A DNA stretch of 64,000 nucleotides from the NCBI RefSeq assembly GCF_021502655.1, contig NZ_JAKFFT010000002.1:1593384-1657383 (forward strand), written 5' to 3'. Positions 1-9,275 of the stretch are shown one piece after another. The position numbers were made by a program, and so were the translations under genes. Each line of letters opens with the position of its first letter. The stretch's first letter is position 1. The stretch comes from Dyadobacter sp. CY347 (lineage in GTDB: Bacteria > Bacteroidota > Bacteroidia > Cytophagales > Spirosomataceae). Under the pieces are notes generated by a model. It worked only from the letters and a program-made list of their open reading frames with translations, did no database searches and had not been told where the DNA came from.

Positions 1-729
1 TTACACTACCAAAAGCCAATCATCATAACTGAAAGCGTGGCGAAAGCAATCGGAATACAGAATCCGGTGGACTCTATCTTAAAACTGGGTGCGGTGCAGG
101 GCCGGGTTGTTGGGGTGGCCAAGAATTTTCAGATCACTTCGTTGAAGAAAGTAAGCCCGTTACTTGTTTATAATCCACTTACATTTTTTGCCATTAGCAG
201 CACCTACATTCGCGTGAGCAGTAAAAATATGCCGGCAAGTATTCAGCATATCGAAAAGAGCTGGAAGCAATTTTTCCCCGATGAAGAATTCAAATACAGC
301 TTTGCAGATGAAAATATGCAAAAAATGTACGAGTCAGAAAATCGGCTCGCATCACTTTTCACTGTGTTTGCATTGTTTGCAATCGGCATCTCAGCATTGG
401 GTTTGTTTAGCCTGGTTGCACTGATTGTCCGGCAGAGGACGAAGGAAATAGGGATTCGCAAAGTGATGGGTGCGTCCGTTTCGGGCATTGCAATCCTTTT
501 AACGAAGGATTTTGTTGTCCTAATTATCGTTTCGGCTGTGATTGCCTCACCGATTGCTTGGTTTGGTATGAATCAATGGTTGCAGGACTTCGCCCACCGC
601 GTCGACATTCGCTGGTGGACTTTCGGAATCGCAGGTTTGCTCGTGCTGCTGACCGGACTCATCACCGTTAGCTTTCAGACCATCAGAGCCGCAAAAATGA
701 ACCCTGTTGACTCCCTCAAGCGAGAATGA
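1..729 (+). CDS. ABC transporter permease, C-terminal part (MacB/FtsX type), 5' truncated by window edge
   Basis: The reading frame is open from base 1, so this is the last ~242 residues of a longer protein. The order seen is part of the periplasmic domain, then an FtsX domain: a membrane segment near residues 115-138, the cytoplasmic signature KEIGIRKVMGAS, and two more membrane helices before the end SLKRE. Family members in Bacteroidota are usually about 800 residues with two such halves and work with a MacB-like ATPase to move lipids, peptides or drugs across the inner membrane. No ATPase gene lies downstream. The family is clear; the substrate is unknown. Confidence 0.9.
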   Translation, partial: LHYQKPIIITESVAKAIGIQNPVDSILKLGAVQGRVVGVAKNFQITSLKKVSPLLVYNPLTFFAISSTYIRVSSKNMPASIQHIEKSWKQFFPDEEFKYSFADENMQKMYESENRLASLFTVFALFAIGISALGLFSLVALIVRQRTKEIGIRKVMGASVSGIAILLTKDFVVLIIVSAVIASPIAWFGMNQWLQDFAHRVDIRWWTFGIAGLLVLLTGLITVSFQTIRAAKMNPVDSLKRE

Positions 730-818
730 TGGATACAATTAATAAACTAAATGGACCTCAAAGTTGATGGTAATCAAATAATCATACTTTACCTCTTAAA
801 GAGCAGATTGACAATCGA

Positions 819-1679
819 ATGAAGTATTATGCGCTAACATATAGCCTGAATCCCAAACTTTGCGGCCCTTTTCCTCAGGTCGAGGATACATCAAGTACTG
901 GTAATGAAAACTCAATTGAGAACTTCGATCTGAAATTCATTGCAACAGATGTCTTGGTGCCACAGGTGAGCATTTACAACCGTGCAAAACCAACAGACAT
1001 CATCTCTGGTGTCAGTGCAGAATTTATGAGTAACTTGCTGGTAAGTGGGAAGCTAAAAAATATCCTAGATAAGTATTCTCCCGAAGCGTTTCAATACTTC
1101 AAAACAGTAGTGGGGCACCGAGGCAGTGTGTATGATGATTACTGGTTTGTTCATCCAACAAGAGAATCGCTTGAATCTGTTGATTTTTTTAAAAGCCAGG
1201 TGATAAAAGCCCCTTTCTTTGAGTTGCAGGAAGGTAAAGGCATCACCGAAGAAGTTCTTTCAGTCATAGATGCCGACGGTTTTATTCAGGAACGAGCGCG
1301 AAACCAGAGAGATTGTACAAATCTGGACGAATATATACGAATAGCAAACCTTGCCTTACTTGACTCGGACGAAACGCCGCAATTTTTATATTTAAGGTTT
1401 GTTGAAGGCGCCTTTGCTTACATAGTCTCAGAAACCTTAAAGCAGCAAATTATTGATGCAGGTTGTTTTGGCGTCGAGTTCAGACCCATAGAAATGTCTT
1501 TTAACGACTGGCATAATTATCTAAGCGAGCGAAGCAGTCTTACTCGACAAAAAAGCAAAGTTTCAAAAAAGGCTAAACCAGTACTAGCAGTTGAAAACAA
1601 CATGCCTTCTGAAAATATAGGAGAGATAACAGTGAACGAGCTTGCAAATTGGATAAAAGAGACGCGCAAACGTCATTAA
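819..1679 (+). CDS. DUF1629/Imm11-like protein (possible orphan immunity protein)
   Basis: A 286-residue soluble protein without signal peptide or membrane segment. The mid part (VDFFKSQVI.., then a stretch ending in FLYLRFVEG) and the last third (GCFGVEFRPIE) resemble the DUF1629/Imm11 (MXAN_0049) group, many of which are immunity proteins of polymorphic toxin systems. The basic tail (SKVSKKAKP, ETRKRH) lies outside that region. No toxin gene is adjacent, so a role as an orphan immunity protein is inference from the family only. It lies 90 bp after the permease and is probably transcribed separately. Confidence 0.6.
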   Translation: MKYYALTYSLNPKLCGPFPQVEDTSSTGNENSIENFDLKFIATDVLVPQVSIYNRAKPTDIISGVSAEFMSNLLVSGKLKNILDKYSPEAFQYFKTVVGHRGSVYDDYWFVHPTRESLESVDFFKSQVIKAPFFELQEGKGITEEVLSVIDADGFIQERARNQRDCTNLDEYIRIANLALLDSDETPQFLYLRFVEGAFAYIVSETLKQQIIDAGCFGVEFRPIEMSFNDWHNYLSERSSLTRQKSKVSKKAKPVLAVENNMPSENIGEITVNELANWIKETRKRH

Positions 1680-1848
1680 TTTGTTGAATGTCGACATCTT
1701 TGTTATTTACCACATTATCTACAATTTAGCCAATAAATACACGTCACCTATTGATTCAAGTCACCGGATCATCTAAGTGAAATAAACCTAACTTTGATGT
1801 CCTAAAAAACAAAGATGATATTACAGACTCCTATCCAATTCAGATGCC

Positions 1849-3162
1849 ATGAAAAATCAGTTATGTTGTTTTGTTTTTTACTTTATGATCCTCGGATGCG
1901 AGCGTAAACATTCGCCGTCGCCAACGCCTGGGGCAAATATACGTTTGAAAAATGTTACCGTAGAGGGAGCGAAAAGTGTCCTAATAGATCACGATGCTAA
2001 AACAATCCAGGTTCTACTTCCTGAAAGTTATCAGTCAGATTTAATTACACTAAAGATGGATTTGGCTGAGGGCTTTGTTGTCACTCTCGACGATCCTTTT
2101 ATTTCCATGTATTTTCGCGGATTTGAGCCGCGTCCATTAATTGTGAATAATACTTTTACAAATGCCATCATTCTCTATAAGGTATATGTAGATCTGGAAG
2201 GCGCTCTTCAGGCAAGGCTCAAGGAGGATATTTACGTGACTGAAAATGGAACGGCTATCGCTGACATAGATTTCACGCATGGCGTCGGAACAATACCCGA
2301 ACGCCCGGACGACGCTGAAAAGATAGAAGCAACGCTACGCGACCTTAGTACAGGGGCCGCCGTGGTAAAAAATACAGGTCCTTACTTTTTTTATTTTGAA
2401 GATGGATACAAACTTTTACCTTCTGAGAACGTCGAATTGAGCATTACTTACTATCAAGAGCAATTTGTATTTCCTCAAAAGCTCAAATTAGGCAGGATGC
2501 AAGTAGGCGCACAATTTGATGGCATATCTAATTGGTGGCACACAATTCCGAAAAGCCAACAGATCACAATAGCTGGAGGTTGTTTTTTACCCGGTAAATC
2601 CTATCGGGTAAAGCTTGAGAATGCACCTGAGAACAAAGCTCTTTGGGTTAATGCCAAATATGAGGGGCCAGACAGATTGCAAGTTAATATTCCTTCCAAC
2701 GTGGGTAATGGTAATTATTATGTAAGTGTTTATGAGGATAAGGATGTCATTTCCAGTACCATTTACATGATTTCAGACAGAAATAACGAGAATGGATTTC
2801 AACGTATCTGGACCAATAAACCAGTGGATAATGAATTCGACCCTGGTTTTTTTGAACCTATCAAAGCTCGTGCAGGAGAAGAAATTTTCATAAGCCCATT
2901 CCCAATATTCACCGGAACGTTTGATGGGCCTAAAGTTACTGTGGACAAGTTCCCTTCCTTAAAAATCAAAGGTTCGCAGGGCTCTTTTGATGTGTTTCCC
3001 AAAGTCAAAGAAGACAGAACATACGGCGATGGCGCCTTGGTTCTATTCTTTGGCTCATACACATTGCCAGTGGGAGTAAAACCGGGGAAATATCAGATGC
3101 AGTTAAATTTCAAGGAATCGGGTGTTTCAGGTCCATTTTGCAAGGAACTGGAAGTCAACTAG
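1849..3162 (+). CDS. Secreted lipoprotein of unknown function, possible IPT/TIG-like domain
   Basis: Starts with a lipoprotein signal: hydrophobic stretch, then lipobox ILGC with the acceptor cysteine at residue 17, so it is probably anchored in the outer membrane or exported. The remainder (437 residues in total) is beta-rich. Around residues 240-310 a pattern of GGCFLPGKSYRV followed by a VNIP..GNGNYYVSV segment looks like an IPT/TIG immunoglobulin-like fold. I do not recognise a specific family. It has its own intergenic regions on both sides. Confidence 0.75.
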   Translation: MKNQLCCFVFYFMILGCERKHSPSPTPGANIRLKNVTVEGAKSVLIDHDAKTIQVLLPESYQSDLITLKMDLAEGFVVTLDDPFISMYFRGFEPRPLIVNNTFTNAIILYKVYVDLEGALQARLKEDIYVTENGTAIADIDFTHGVGTIPERPDDAEKIEATLRDLSTGAAVVKNTGPYFFYFEDGYKLLPSENVELSITYYQEQFVFPQKLKLGRMQVGAQFDGISNWWHTIPKSQQITIAGGCFLPGKSYRVKLENAPENKALWVNAKYEGPDRLQVNIPSNVGNGNYYVSVYEDKDVISSTIYMISDRNNENGFQRIWTNKPVDNEFDPGFFEPIKARAGEEIFISPFPIFTGTFDGPKVTVDKFPSLKIKGSQGSFDVFPKVKEDRTYGDGALVLFFGSYTLPVGVKPGKYQMQLNFKESGVSGPFCKELEVN

Positions 3163-3342
3163 ATTTAAGTTAGTATATATATGTTAAGAATTTAAATTTG
3201 TTACGGCAAAGTATTTAAAGTGTTATGACAAATGCCGGTTTGGAGGGTTTAGTATAAGCTCTTTGACCGAGTTCAGAAAAGAAAAAGGAACTATACCGTA
3301 GCACAGTAAAATGATTTAAAATGGCCTGAAACCTGGTTTACA

Positions 3343-3741
3343 ATGTTCATATTTATGAAAATACTGGCCACAAACTGGATTAACGTTTTGGGCGTATTTG
3401 TAGCCATGCTCCTCTATTCGGTAATTTTTAACCAAACTAATAATCATCTTAACAATACTATCTTTCAATCAGTAGTAGCTAGTCTGATCCTAATCTGTTT
3501 ATATGGACTAATTTTCTGGGGTTTGTTCATAGCTGAATTGGCTATTCTGGATTTGTTACTGATACTACCGAACCAAAAGCATATTAGTCAAAAACTTATA
3601 ATCGAGTGGATTCTGGTGAGCACCCCTTGTATTTATTGGTTGATCCGGTATAAAGTATGGATATTTCTAGTAGCTATAATTGCCTTTGCTATCACTCAGC
3701 TGTTACGCAAGCAATTGATAGTCAATATTCTGAATGCTTGA
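3343..3741 (+). CDS. Small four-helix membrane protein, unknown function
   Basis: A 132-residue hydrophobic protein (an ATG at 3355 gives a slightly shorter form). Four likely membrane helices fall at about residues 12-30, 42-68, 85-100 and 103-120, with short charged loops. Size and helix layout resemble the protein encoded at 8070-8462 inside the insertion element, although direct residue identity is weak. No known family was recognised. Confidence 0.6.
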   Translation: MFIFMKILATNWINVLGVFVAMLLYSVIFNQTNNHLNNTIFQSVVASLILICLYGLIFWGLFIAELAILDLLLILPNQKHISQKLIIEWILVSTPCIYWLIRYKVWIFLVAIIAFAITQLLRKQLIVNILNA

Positions 3742-3820
3742 TTGTCAATTCCTAACTTGAACACAGAATATATAAGAGAGAACGAGGTAATGCAGGTTGA
3801 AGATTTGTGATTTAAGACCT

Positions 3821-4042
3821 TTAGTATCTCCTATTAAGTGCCAGACCCACAAATAACAGGTTGTTAAATATTGCTAAGTAAAGAATAACATATTGTAAGT
3901 CTGATATGCATGAAAGGCAATCAGCACTTTCTAAACATGGTTCACACAAAGGTTGGTGATACCAGAAAAGGAGTACAAAAAAAAGGTTGGTGAGTAATAA
4001 ACCAATCCAGGATTTTGCATTTTTGACCGTGAGATTTTCCAC
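3821..4042 (-). CDS. Small two-helix membrane protein with a cysteine-rich loop
   Basis: A 73-residue reading frame: short charged N-terminus, a membrane helix (about residues 13-30), a loop with four cysteines (CEPCLESADCLSC), a second helix (about 50-67) and a basic end NRRY. The hydrophobic/loop pattern and paired CxxC-like cysteines suggest a real, possibly redox- or metal-sensitive membrane protein. There is no family assignment. A longer overlapping frame on the same strand is less protein-like. Confidence 0.45.
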   Translation of the reverse strand: MENLTVKNAKSWIGLLLTNLFFVLLFWYHQPLCEPCLESADCLSCISDLQYVILYLAIFNNLLFVGLALNRRY

Positions 4043-4124
4043 AATATTTACTTAACGATAATGCAACATTGATAAGAAGTAATGGAAAGTTACGATTGTT
4101 TTTAAAAATACAATAGATGATAAT

Positions 4125-4145
4125 AGTTGTGGAACGCCCACGTCC
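4125..4145. repeat. Solitary insertion-element-end-like sequence
   Basis: AGTTGTGgAACgCCCACGTCC here closely matches the right end of the IS1182-like element at 8551-8571 (AGTTGTGCAACAGCCACGTC). No transposase lies beside it. It could be a relic end or an unrelated similarity. Confidence 0.35.
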
Positions 4146-5001
4146 TTTTCCTGAGAATAGATGTCCCATTGAGCCCCTGCCAGGTTTTCAGACGGTTGAA
4201 AGGAAAGTTTCCGGTGTTTCTGGATTATATGGTCTTTAACAATCCTGCATGATCCGGATCACAATGATGAGCAACCTTTAAAATTGATGTGATCCGTCTA
4301 AATTTCTTTTATTGAATATGCAACAGCGGTTCAATAAAGAATAACATGAGAGCTAGGTTGTCGAGATTACTACATGTAAGGTAGGCGTATTCAGGCAGCA
4401 CTTAGGTCAATTCATTCGTAAAAAACAAAAAAACCTCTCGGCTGTTGGAGGTATATTTGATCCTTCAGATCTTGCATAGTCCGGAGTGAGCTAGGGTCTG
4501 TGGTTCATTCTCTCATTCGTCGTTTATCAGTTTACGCAGAAACGATGGTCACGTAGAGCGGGTGATTTAAACTACCATGTAGGTATTACCTTAACTTACT
4601 TAAAGCTGCGTTTCGTAAATTCGGTGGTATAAACGTAATTTGGATTATAGGGGCAAATGTCGGTTGGCAGCTAATGAGCACAGCTTAGAGTTCGTTATAC
4701 TCCAATTTCAGCGCCTTAACTGTACTTCGGGCTGACTTTGACATACATACAACCAGTCGTATGTTTGACAAATATGACGAAATGCAGCACTTCGTCGCAA
4801 AAATTGAGGGTTTTTGAGATTGGCAGCATTTTGCACAACGCAGCTTAACAGTACTAATTAATGGCAGAAACTCCGAAAGGTGCCCATGGTCTTCTAATCA
4901 CTTCCGGATTTACACCTGGCTCAGCATCCTTGCAATACCAGGCAAGAAACGAAAAGACTATAAAATACAGCAGATTTTTTTATGGCAATAAATGATCAAT
5001 G
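4146..5001. other. Gene-poor stretch with a dispersed repeat copy
   Basis: No convincing coding frame on either strand. Positions 4356-4545 match the first half of the repeat at 54467-54870. Near 4741-4770 there is a short CATAC/GTATG inverted pair. Nothing else is recognised. Confidence 0.5.
4356..4545. repeat. Dispersed non-coding repeat, left-half copy
   Basis: Shares blocks with 54467-54642: CTACATGTAAGG, GCACTTA, GATCTTGCAT and GTGAGCTAGGGTC, then TACGCAGAAA, in the same order and with similar spacing. Middle parts are diverged (AT-rich insertion around 4420). Stop codons are present in all frames, so it is not a gene. Confidence 0.7.
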
Positions 5002-5709
5002 TTATTTCAGAATGGTAAATGCTGCTTTGACGGCCAGGCTTTGTCTCTCCAGATCTGTCTTAACACCATTGGCTACCGAATTTCCTCTGTACTTTTTAAC
5101 AAGCGGTGTTCCTAGAAAATACTGATATTCTGCTGATAACGACCATCTGCCCCGCCTGATACCGGTCGCAAATATGATTGCCGGATTTATGTTGTTTAGA
5201 AGTGTCGGTTTCCAGGTTTCATTGTTATAGCGCCAATATTCATTTTTAAAGCAAACCAACCTGTCCGCCTTTATGCCGGCATCAGCGAATAGTCTCAACC
5301 TCGAATTTGACACGAAATACTTTCTCAAATGAAGCGCAAGGGAAACATAATGATGGGTTTCCTTAAGGTCATCACCGCTGCCAGACTTTGATAATCCCCC
5401 AGAAAGTACATTGTCTTTAATACGTACAATTTGATAACCGAATTGAGGAACCAGTGACCAAGTAGGAGACAACATTCTCTCAGCCCACAACGCACCACCA
5501 AAATTCGACCAGGAACTTACATTGTACGCCTGAGTAGATACTACCTGAGTTTGATTTTTGAAATCTCTGGTGACTTTAAATCTTTCAGAGGTTAAGCCAA
5601 CCGAGACACCAAAGTTCCATTTTCCAGCGCCTTGAGCATATACATACTCCATGGCCACAGTTTGTAGCAAGAGCATCGCCACTAAATGAAGGAATAGCTT
5701 TTTCTTCAT
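5002..5709 (-). CDS. Outer-membrane beta-barrel protein
   Basis: A 235-residue protein with a clear Sec signal peptide (KKK start, hydrophobic core, cleavage near VYAQG). The mature part alternates hydrophobic and polar residues in short strands with aromatic girdles and many glycines, and ends in AVKAAFTILK, typical of the porin-like outer-membrane beta-barrel proteins of Bacteroidota. About eight strands are expected. The ligand is unknown. It is isolated, with intergenic regions on both sides. Confidence 0.75.
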   Translation of the reverse strand: MKKKLFLHLVAMLLLQTVAMEYVYAQGAGKWNFGVSVGLTSERFKVTRDFKNQTQVVSTQAYNVSSWSNFGGALWAERMLSPTWSLVPQFGYQIVRIKDNVLSGGLSKSGSGDDLKETHHYVSLALHLRKYFVSNSRLRLFADAGIKADRLVCFKNEYWRYNNETWKPTLLNNINPAIIFATGIRRGRWSLSAEYQYFLGTPLVKKYRGNSVANGVKTDLERQSLAVKAAFTILK

Positions 5710-5958
5710 AACACTTAAAATTAGTCACAGTACTGATGTAATATTTAAATTTACGGTTTGTAACCCGAAATAACTCGAGATTGAAAATAATAGCATTACG
5801 AAACTAACACCTTATCAAAGAACAGCAAATGCTGGGACTTGGCATGTTAGATAGAGGATGACTGTCTCACGTTTGAGCGTTTTGTGATACATGAGTCGCC
5901 AAAAGGATCCGCTATTCACATTTACAACAAGTGTAAACCTTGGTAGCAACTGATCATG

Positions 5959-6345
5959 CTACGCAGAATGCTTTTTCAAGCTACCAATCAACACATACTC
6001 CGTATTTTCGGTAAATAAACTTTCTTCCATTTTTTTATAATTATTCATCAGCAAAAGTGAGCCATCCACTGTGCCCTCATAGTCATCTTCCGCTCTAAAT
6101 ACTTGCTTCTCATATCTAGGTCGTAATAAAAAAGTATCGCCGGTGTGACCCTTAATTGATATGTGATGGTATGACTTAAAGATTATAGCAAGGGGTGAAA
6201 GAACCTCTAAAATTTCGCCTGCTATCAAATTCTGGCCAGCGATGCCCTGAAAATCCCATGGCTCACTCACTATAATTTTGTATTCCCCTGTCGTCATGCA
6301 ATAGGCTGTTTCGTTTATGCCAGTCCGGGAGTAGTCGTGTTTCAT
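5959..6345 (-). CDS. Hypothetical protein whose 5' end abuts the insertion element
   Basis: The frame can be extended to 6417, but that extension runs into the terminal repeat of the IS (6393-6419). The internal ATG at 6345 (MKHDYSRTG) gives a 128-residue product. It contains a stretch VSEPWDFQG..NLIAGEILE and ends in KKHSA. No known domain. The IS may have removed or replaced the original promoter or N-terminus. Confidence 0.5.
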   Translation of the reverse strand: MKHDYSRTGINETAYCMTTGEYKIIVSEPWDFQGIAGQNLIAGEILEVLSPLAIIFKSYHHISIKGHTGDTFLLRPRYEKQVFRAEDDYEGTVDGSLLLMNNYKKMEESLFTENTEYVLIGSLKKHSA

Positions 6346-6392
6346 CAGGTACCCGACAAACTGACGTAAAATTAGACAATAAGCCTGTCTCA

Positions 6393-6419
6393 CAAAACGT
6401 CCGTGGCTGTTGCACAACT
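6393..6419. repeat. Left terminal inverted repeat of the IS
   Basis: The 18-base core at 6402-6419 (CGTGGCTGTTGCACAACT) is the exact reverse complement of 8551-8568. Confidence 0.85.
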
Positions 6420-6451
6420 GCCGATCAAACTTCTTACGCTGGTTGCGGCTC

Positions 6452-7986
6452 CTATGGTCTTAACGAAAAACCAAATTCTGCACCCAAATGACAGGTTAAT
6501 ATGTTCAATTGCTCTGAGAGGTAATCTTTGGCCTTATGAAGGGCATCTTCGGCGGCCTTATTAGGATGACACTTGATGTATTTTTTAATATTAAAGGCAA
6601 TCGCCGCCATCAGCATCGTTTTATGAGCGCCATCAATTCCAAGTACTGGAATCTTGTTGAGCCCATAATATTGTGTTAAGCTGCCAAAGACTGGTTCGAC
6701 TGTTCCCTGTCTCAGACCTTTCATGCGTTTCCCGGCTGTCGTTTGTTGGCGGAGATAAGCACGCTGATATTCTTCCTCATAAATCGTCTTTACAATTCTC
6801 TTAGTACCAGCCTTTGGAATACATTTCTGTTTAATGGGCAGGACACGCAGTCACTTCTTGTAGTCCAATATGCCTTTAAGGGCTTACCGTCTGTGCTGTA
6901 CTCGAGTGACCGAAACGGTAACCCTTTCCTATTAGGACAAGGGTAGGAATCTGTCTCCTTATTGTAATCAAAGCCATCCACCAGCGGTTTGAACTTTCCG
7001 AAGACTGGGATCCACCCTGCGATTTTGCGCTTTTCCAGGAACTGATAATTGTATCCGTTGGAATAACCTGTATCAGCCATCAGGTCTGTTAAACTCAGAC
7101 AATTTCTCTTGAGTCTATCCTTCAAAACACTTGCGATTCTAGGTAAATACTGGCTGTCGCGACCGTCGGCAAAGTCAGCTTGAATATGACTTATCACGCC
7201 TTTCGCGACGTCAACAGACATTGAACAGTGGTAATTGAGTTTTCTGGCTTTGCCTGGTTTAATTGAGATCCTGGCATCCGGATCATGCGGGTTGTAATGC
7301 GTTTTATTACTTAGCAATTGCGCTTTCTCATTACTGGCTTTCGGTCGGTTTGGCCTGTCAGCATTTAAGTTGTCCTGGTATTTTGCCAGGCGTTTGAGTT
7401 GACTTGGACTAGCAGTCATCACGGTGTTGTCATCTTGATAGTTTGCTCTCATATCCGGATTGTAGTGATCAACTCCTGTAAAATGCGCCGTAATCGACTG
7501 TGCTGGAACCTTTAATTCAAGGTTTTCTATTGAAGCATTTGCTTTTATTGGAGCCGAATCGATGGCATGAGTGTGACCTGCAACCATTCCATTTTCAACA
7601 CACATGGTAAATACCTTGTCAAACAACGACTCGAAGAGCGTGGCGGGATATAGTTGCCTGGTCCTGCTAACAGTGGAATGCCATGGCAGCGGTTCGTCAA
7701 TATCATAACCGATAAAATAAAGAACATCCATCCGCATAGAGCAATGCTCCATCAAACGGCGATCAGATGTTATGTTTTCCAGATATCCTGTTAGCATCAA
7801 CTTAAAGAACACAACCGGATCGATTGATGGATTGCCCGTTTTGCCATACAGCTCGCGGGTGTCTTTGTATAGAAACTGTAAATCGAGCGTTTCGCGCAGC
7901 CTGCGATAGAAATTTTCCTTAGGAACGCGATCTGAAAGTTGGAAGCTGACGAACAACTTTTCCGAGTAATTTTTCCTTCCTTGCAT
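6452..7986 (-). pseudogene. IS1182-family transposase, frame-disrupted near 6830
   Basis: Two minus-strand frames make one transposase. The N-terminal frame could start at 8049, but the family start is more likely MQGRKNYSEK at 7986. It carries the features SIDPVVFFK, HTHAIDSAPIKANAS (first Asp) and MADTGYS (second Asp). The C-terminal frame continues through YQRAYLRQQTTAGKRMKG and TVEPVFGSL (catalytic Glu) to 6452. The break lies at the CCATTAAACAG region around 6830: one missing A, or a -1 shift, would join the parts. Without the second part the catalytic Glu is lost, so the enzyme is inactive unless frameshifting occurs. IS1182 elements are not known to need frameshifting. Confidence 0.85.
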
Positions 7987-8069
7987 TCCTGAAGTTACAA
8001 AAAAAGGATTAAACGAGATCATACGGCTCTTTAAAAAAGCAGCAGGCAAGCCCCATAATTTAAATTCAA

Positions 8070-8462
8070 ATGACTATAACAGGAAAGCTTTCAAAATTTT
8101 CAATCTATATAGCAGCGAAATGGATTGCCATATATTTACTTCAAACAGTTACTGGCAAAACAACATGGGATTGGGGAAAAGTAATATCAATAGAAGACAT
8201 ATTTTATACGATTTGGATCCTACTATCACTACCAGCGATTGAGATCATTCTTCTATATTTTCCTTTTCAGCTCGCTTTACGACAAAGGGGGTTCAAAATG
8301 GGCTGTATTCTTTCTCTTTCATTTCTGTTTGAATTTTCAGTCGTATGGTATGCCACCAGCCAGCATTTTGAGAATTGGATGTTGATAAAAATCATTATTA
8401 GCTCTGTACTCTTCGTCCTTTTTTACAAGAACGAAATGATAGATACTCAAGGATTGCAATAG
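8070..8462 (+). CDS. Small membrane protein carried inside the IS ends
   Basis: A 130-residue protein with about four membrane helices (residues ~12-25, 45-65, 78-98 and 107-120). It lies divergently to the transposase, 84 bp from its likely start, and ends 89 bp before the right terminal repeat, so it is probably a passenger gene. Not a recognised family. The layout is like the protein at 3343-3741. Confidence 0.55.
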   Translation: MTITGKLSKFSIYIAAKWIAIYLLQTVTGKTTWDWGKVISIEDIFYTIWILLSLPAIEIILLYFPFQLALRQRGFKMGCILSLSFLFEFSVVWYATSQHFENWMLIKIIISSVLFVLFYKNEMIDTQGLQ

Positions 8463-8550
8463 CACTACCAAATGTGTCTGTGACAATCTGTGCATATCGG
8501 AAAAGATTAACTCCGAGCATAAGGTCACATTTTTAAGATCGTATTTCAAT

Positions 8551-8578
8551 AGTTGTGCAACAGCCACGTCCCGTTTTG
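8551..8578. repeat. Right terminal inverted repeat of the IS
   Basis: AGTTGTGCAACAGCCACG at 8551-8568 pairs exactly with the left end. The outer CGTTTTG matches the CAAAACG flanking the left core. Confidence 0.85.
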
Positions 8579-9100
8579 GTAGGTATGGGATGACGGCCAA
8601 GATTCTGGACCAAACCTTGAAGAAGGGTTCTCAAATTGTCGTCTCACAAATCAATGTCTCATTTTCAGAAATTAGCTGAGTTGATGAGACATTACATTCC
8701 CAGCTACCTGAGATTTTGCCTTGAGGAATGACCTGTCAGTAGATCAACAATAACCTTTGTTTATAGGAGGCTGGTGAAAATTTAATCGGTGGTTTTTCCG
8801 TACTCTCCCGGTTAGCAGCTAAGTGGTCAATATCCATCATCGAAGACCTTGAAAGAGTACAGTTTAGTGGTACATGAAATCAAATTACAGTCTATTTCGA
8901 CCCTAGGGGTTTGAGCACGTTTCGAATGCTTTTTTTTCGTACCTCTTTTCAAAGAAAGAGCAGAACCAAGACTTGGATAAAAATTCTTTGGAAAGTATCT
9001 TTGTAAGGAAATTGCAGCTTGATTATTTCTTGGTGAGCGATTCGGTGAGCAGAATTTTGACATTTTATAAGTAACTGATATTTAGGAAGATCTGAGGAAA
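8569..9100. other. Gene-free stretch with hairpin and repeat fragment
   Basis: Contains a perfect 10-bp inverted repeat AATGTCTCAT / ATGAGACATT (about 8655-8693) and a copy of the GGTGGTTTTTCCGTACTCTC motif at 8787-8807. Several short frames exist but none looks like protein. A full tmRNA was looked for because of the 3'-end-like sequence that follows, but no 5' half or tag peptide was seen. Confidence 0.45.
8787..8807. repeat. Dispersed repeat motif copy (CGGTGGTTTTTCCGTACTCT)
   Basis: Near-identical to 30231-30251 and related to 54644-54662 and 57944-57963. Only the left end of the larger repeat is present here. Confidence 0.65.
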
Positions 9101-9121
9101 GTTCGACTCCCTGCATCTCCA
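9101..9121 (+). other. ssrA (tmRNA)-like 3' end, attachment-site stub 1
   Basis: GTTCGACTCCCTGCATCTCC followed by A looks like the T-arm plus acceptor 3' strand of a tmRNA (or tRNA) gene. A strong terminator follows at 9145-9176, as expected after a real 3' end, but no 5' part precedes it. This is the usual scar of an element that integrates into the 3' end of ssrA. Confidence 0.55.
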
Positions 9122-9144
9122 CTGATTGAAAAATCAAATCTTAC

Positions 9145-9176
9145 AAAAGCCCGCAAAATAAATTTGCGGGCTTTTT
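9145..9176 (+). terminator. Rho-independent terminator after stub 1
   Basis: AAAAGCCCGCAAA-ATAAA-TTTGCGGGCTTTTT forms a 13-bp perfect stem ending in a T run. Confidence 0.9.
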
Positions 9177-9275
9177 GTTTTTCCGCAGATTTCGCATCAA
9201 GACCCGATGGACGAATAAGGGACTGAGAAAAATACGGGAAGGTAAGTATTTGAAAATAAGTTGATTAAAGATAGA

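Larger units (their letters stand above)
6393..8578. mobile_element. IS1182-like insertion element with an extra membrane-protein gene
   Basis: Bounded by inverted repeats: CGTGGCTGTTGCACAACT at 6402-6419 matches exactly, inverted, at 8551-8568, and an outer CAAAACG/CGTTTTG pair adds a few more bases. Inside are an IS1182-family (DDE) transposase on the minus strand and, between its start and the right repeat, a 130-residue membrane-protein frame on the plus strand. The ~500 bp between transposase and right end is unusually long for this family. No clear target duplication could be assigned. Confidence 0.75.

Noticed and set aside
8569..9122. Complete tmRNA gene
   Set aside because: The 3' end is tmRNA-like, but no 5' half, no tag reading frame and no pairing acceptor strand were found upstream.
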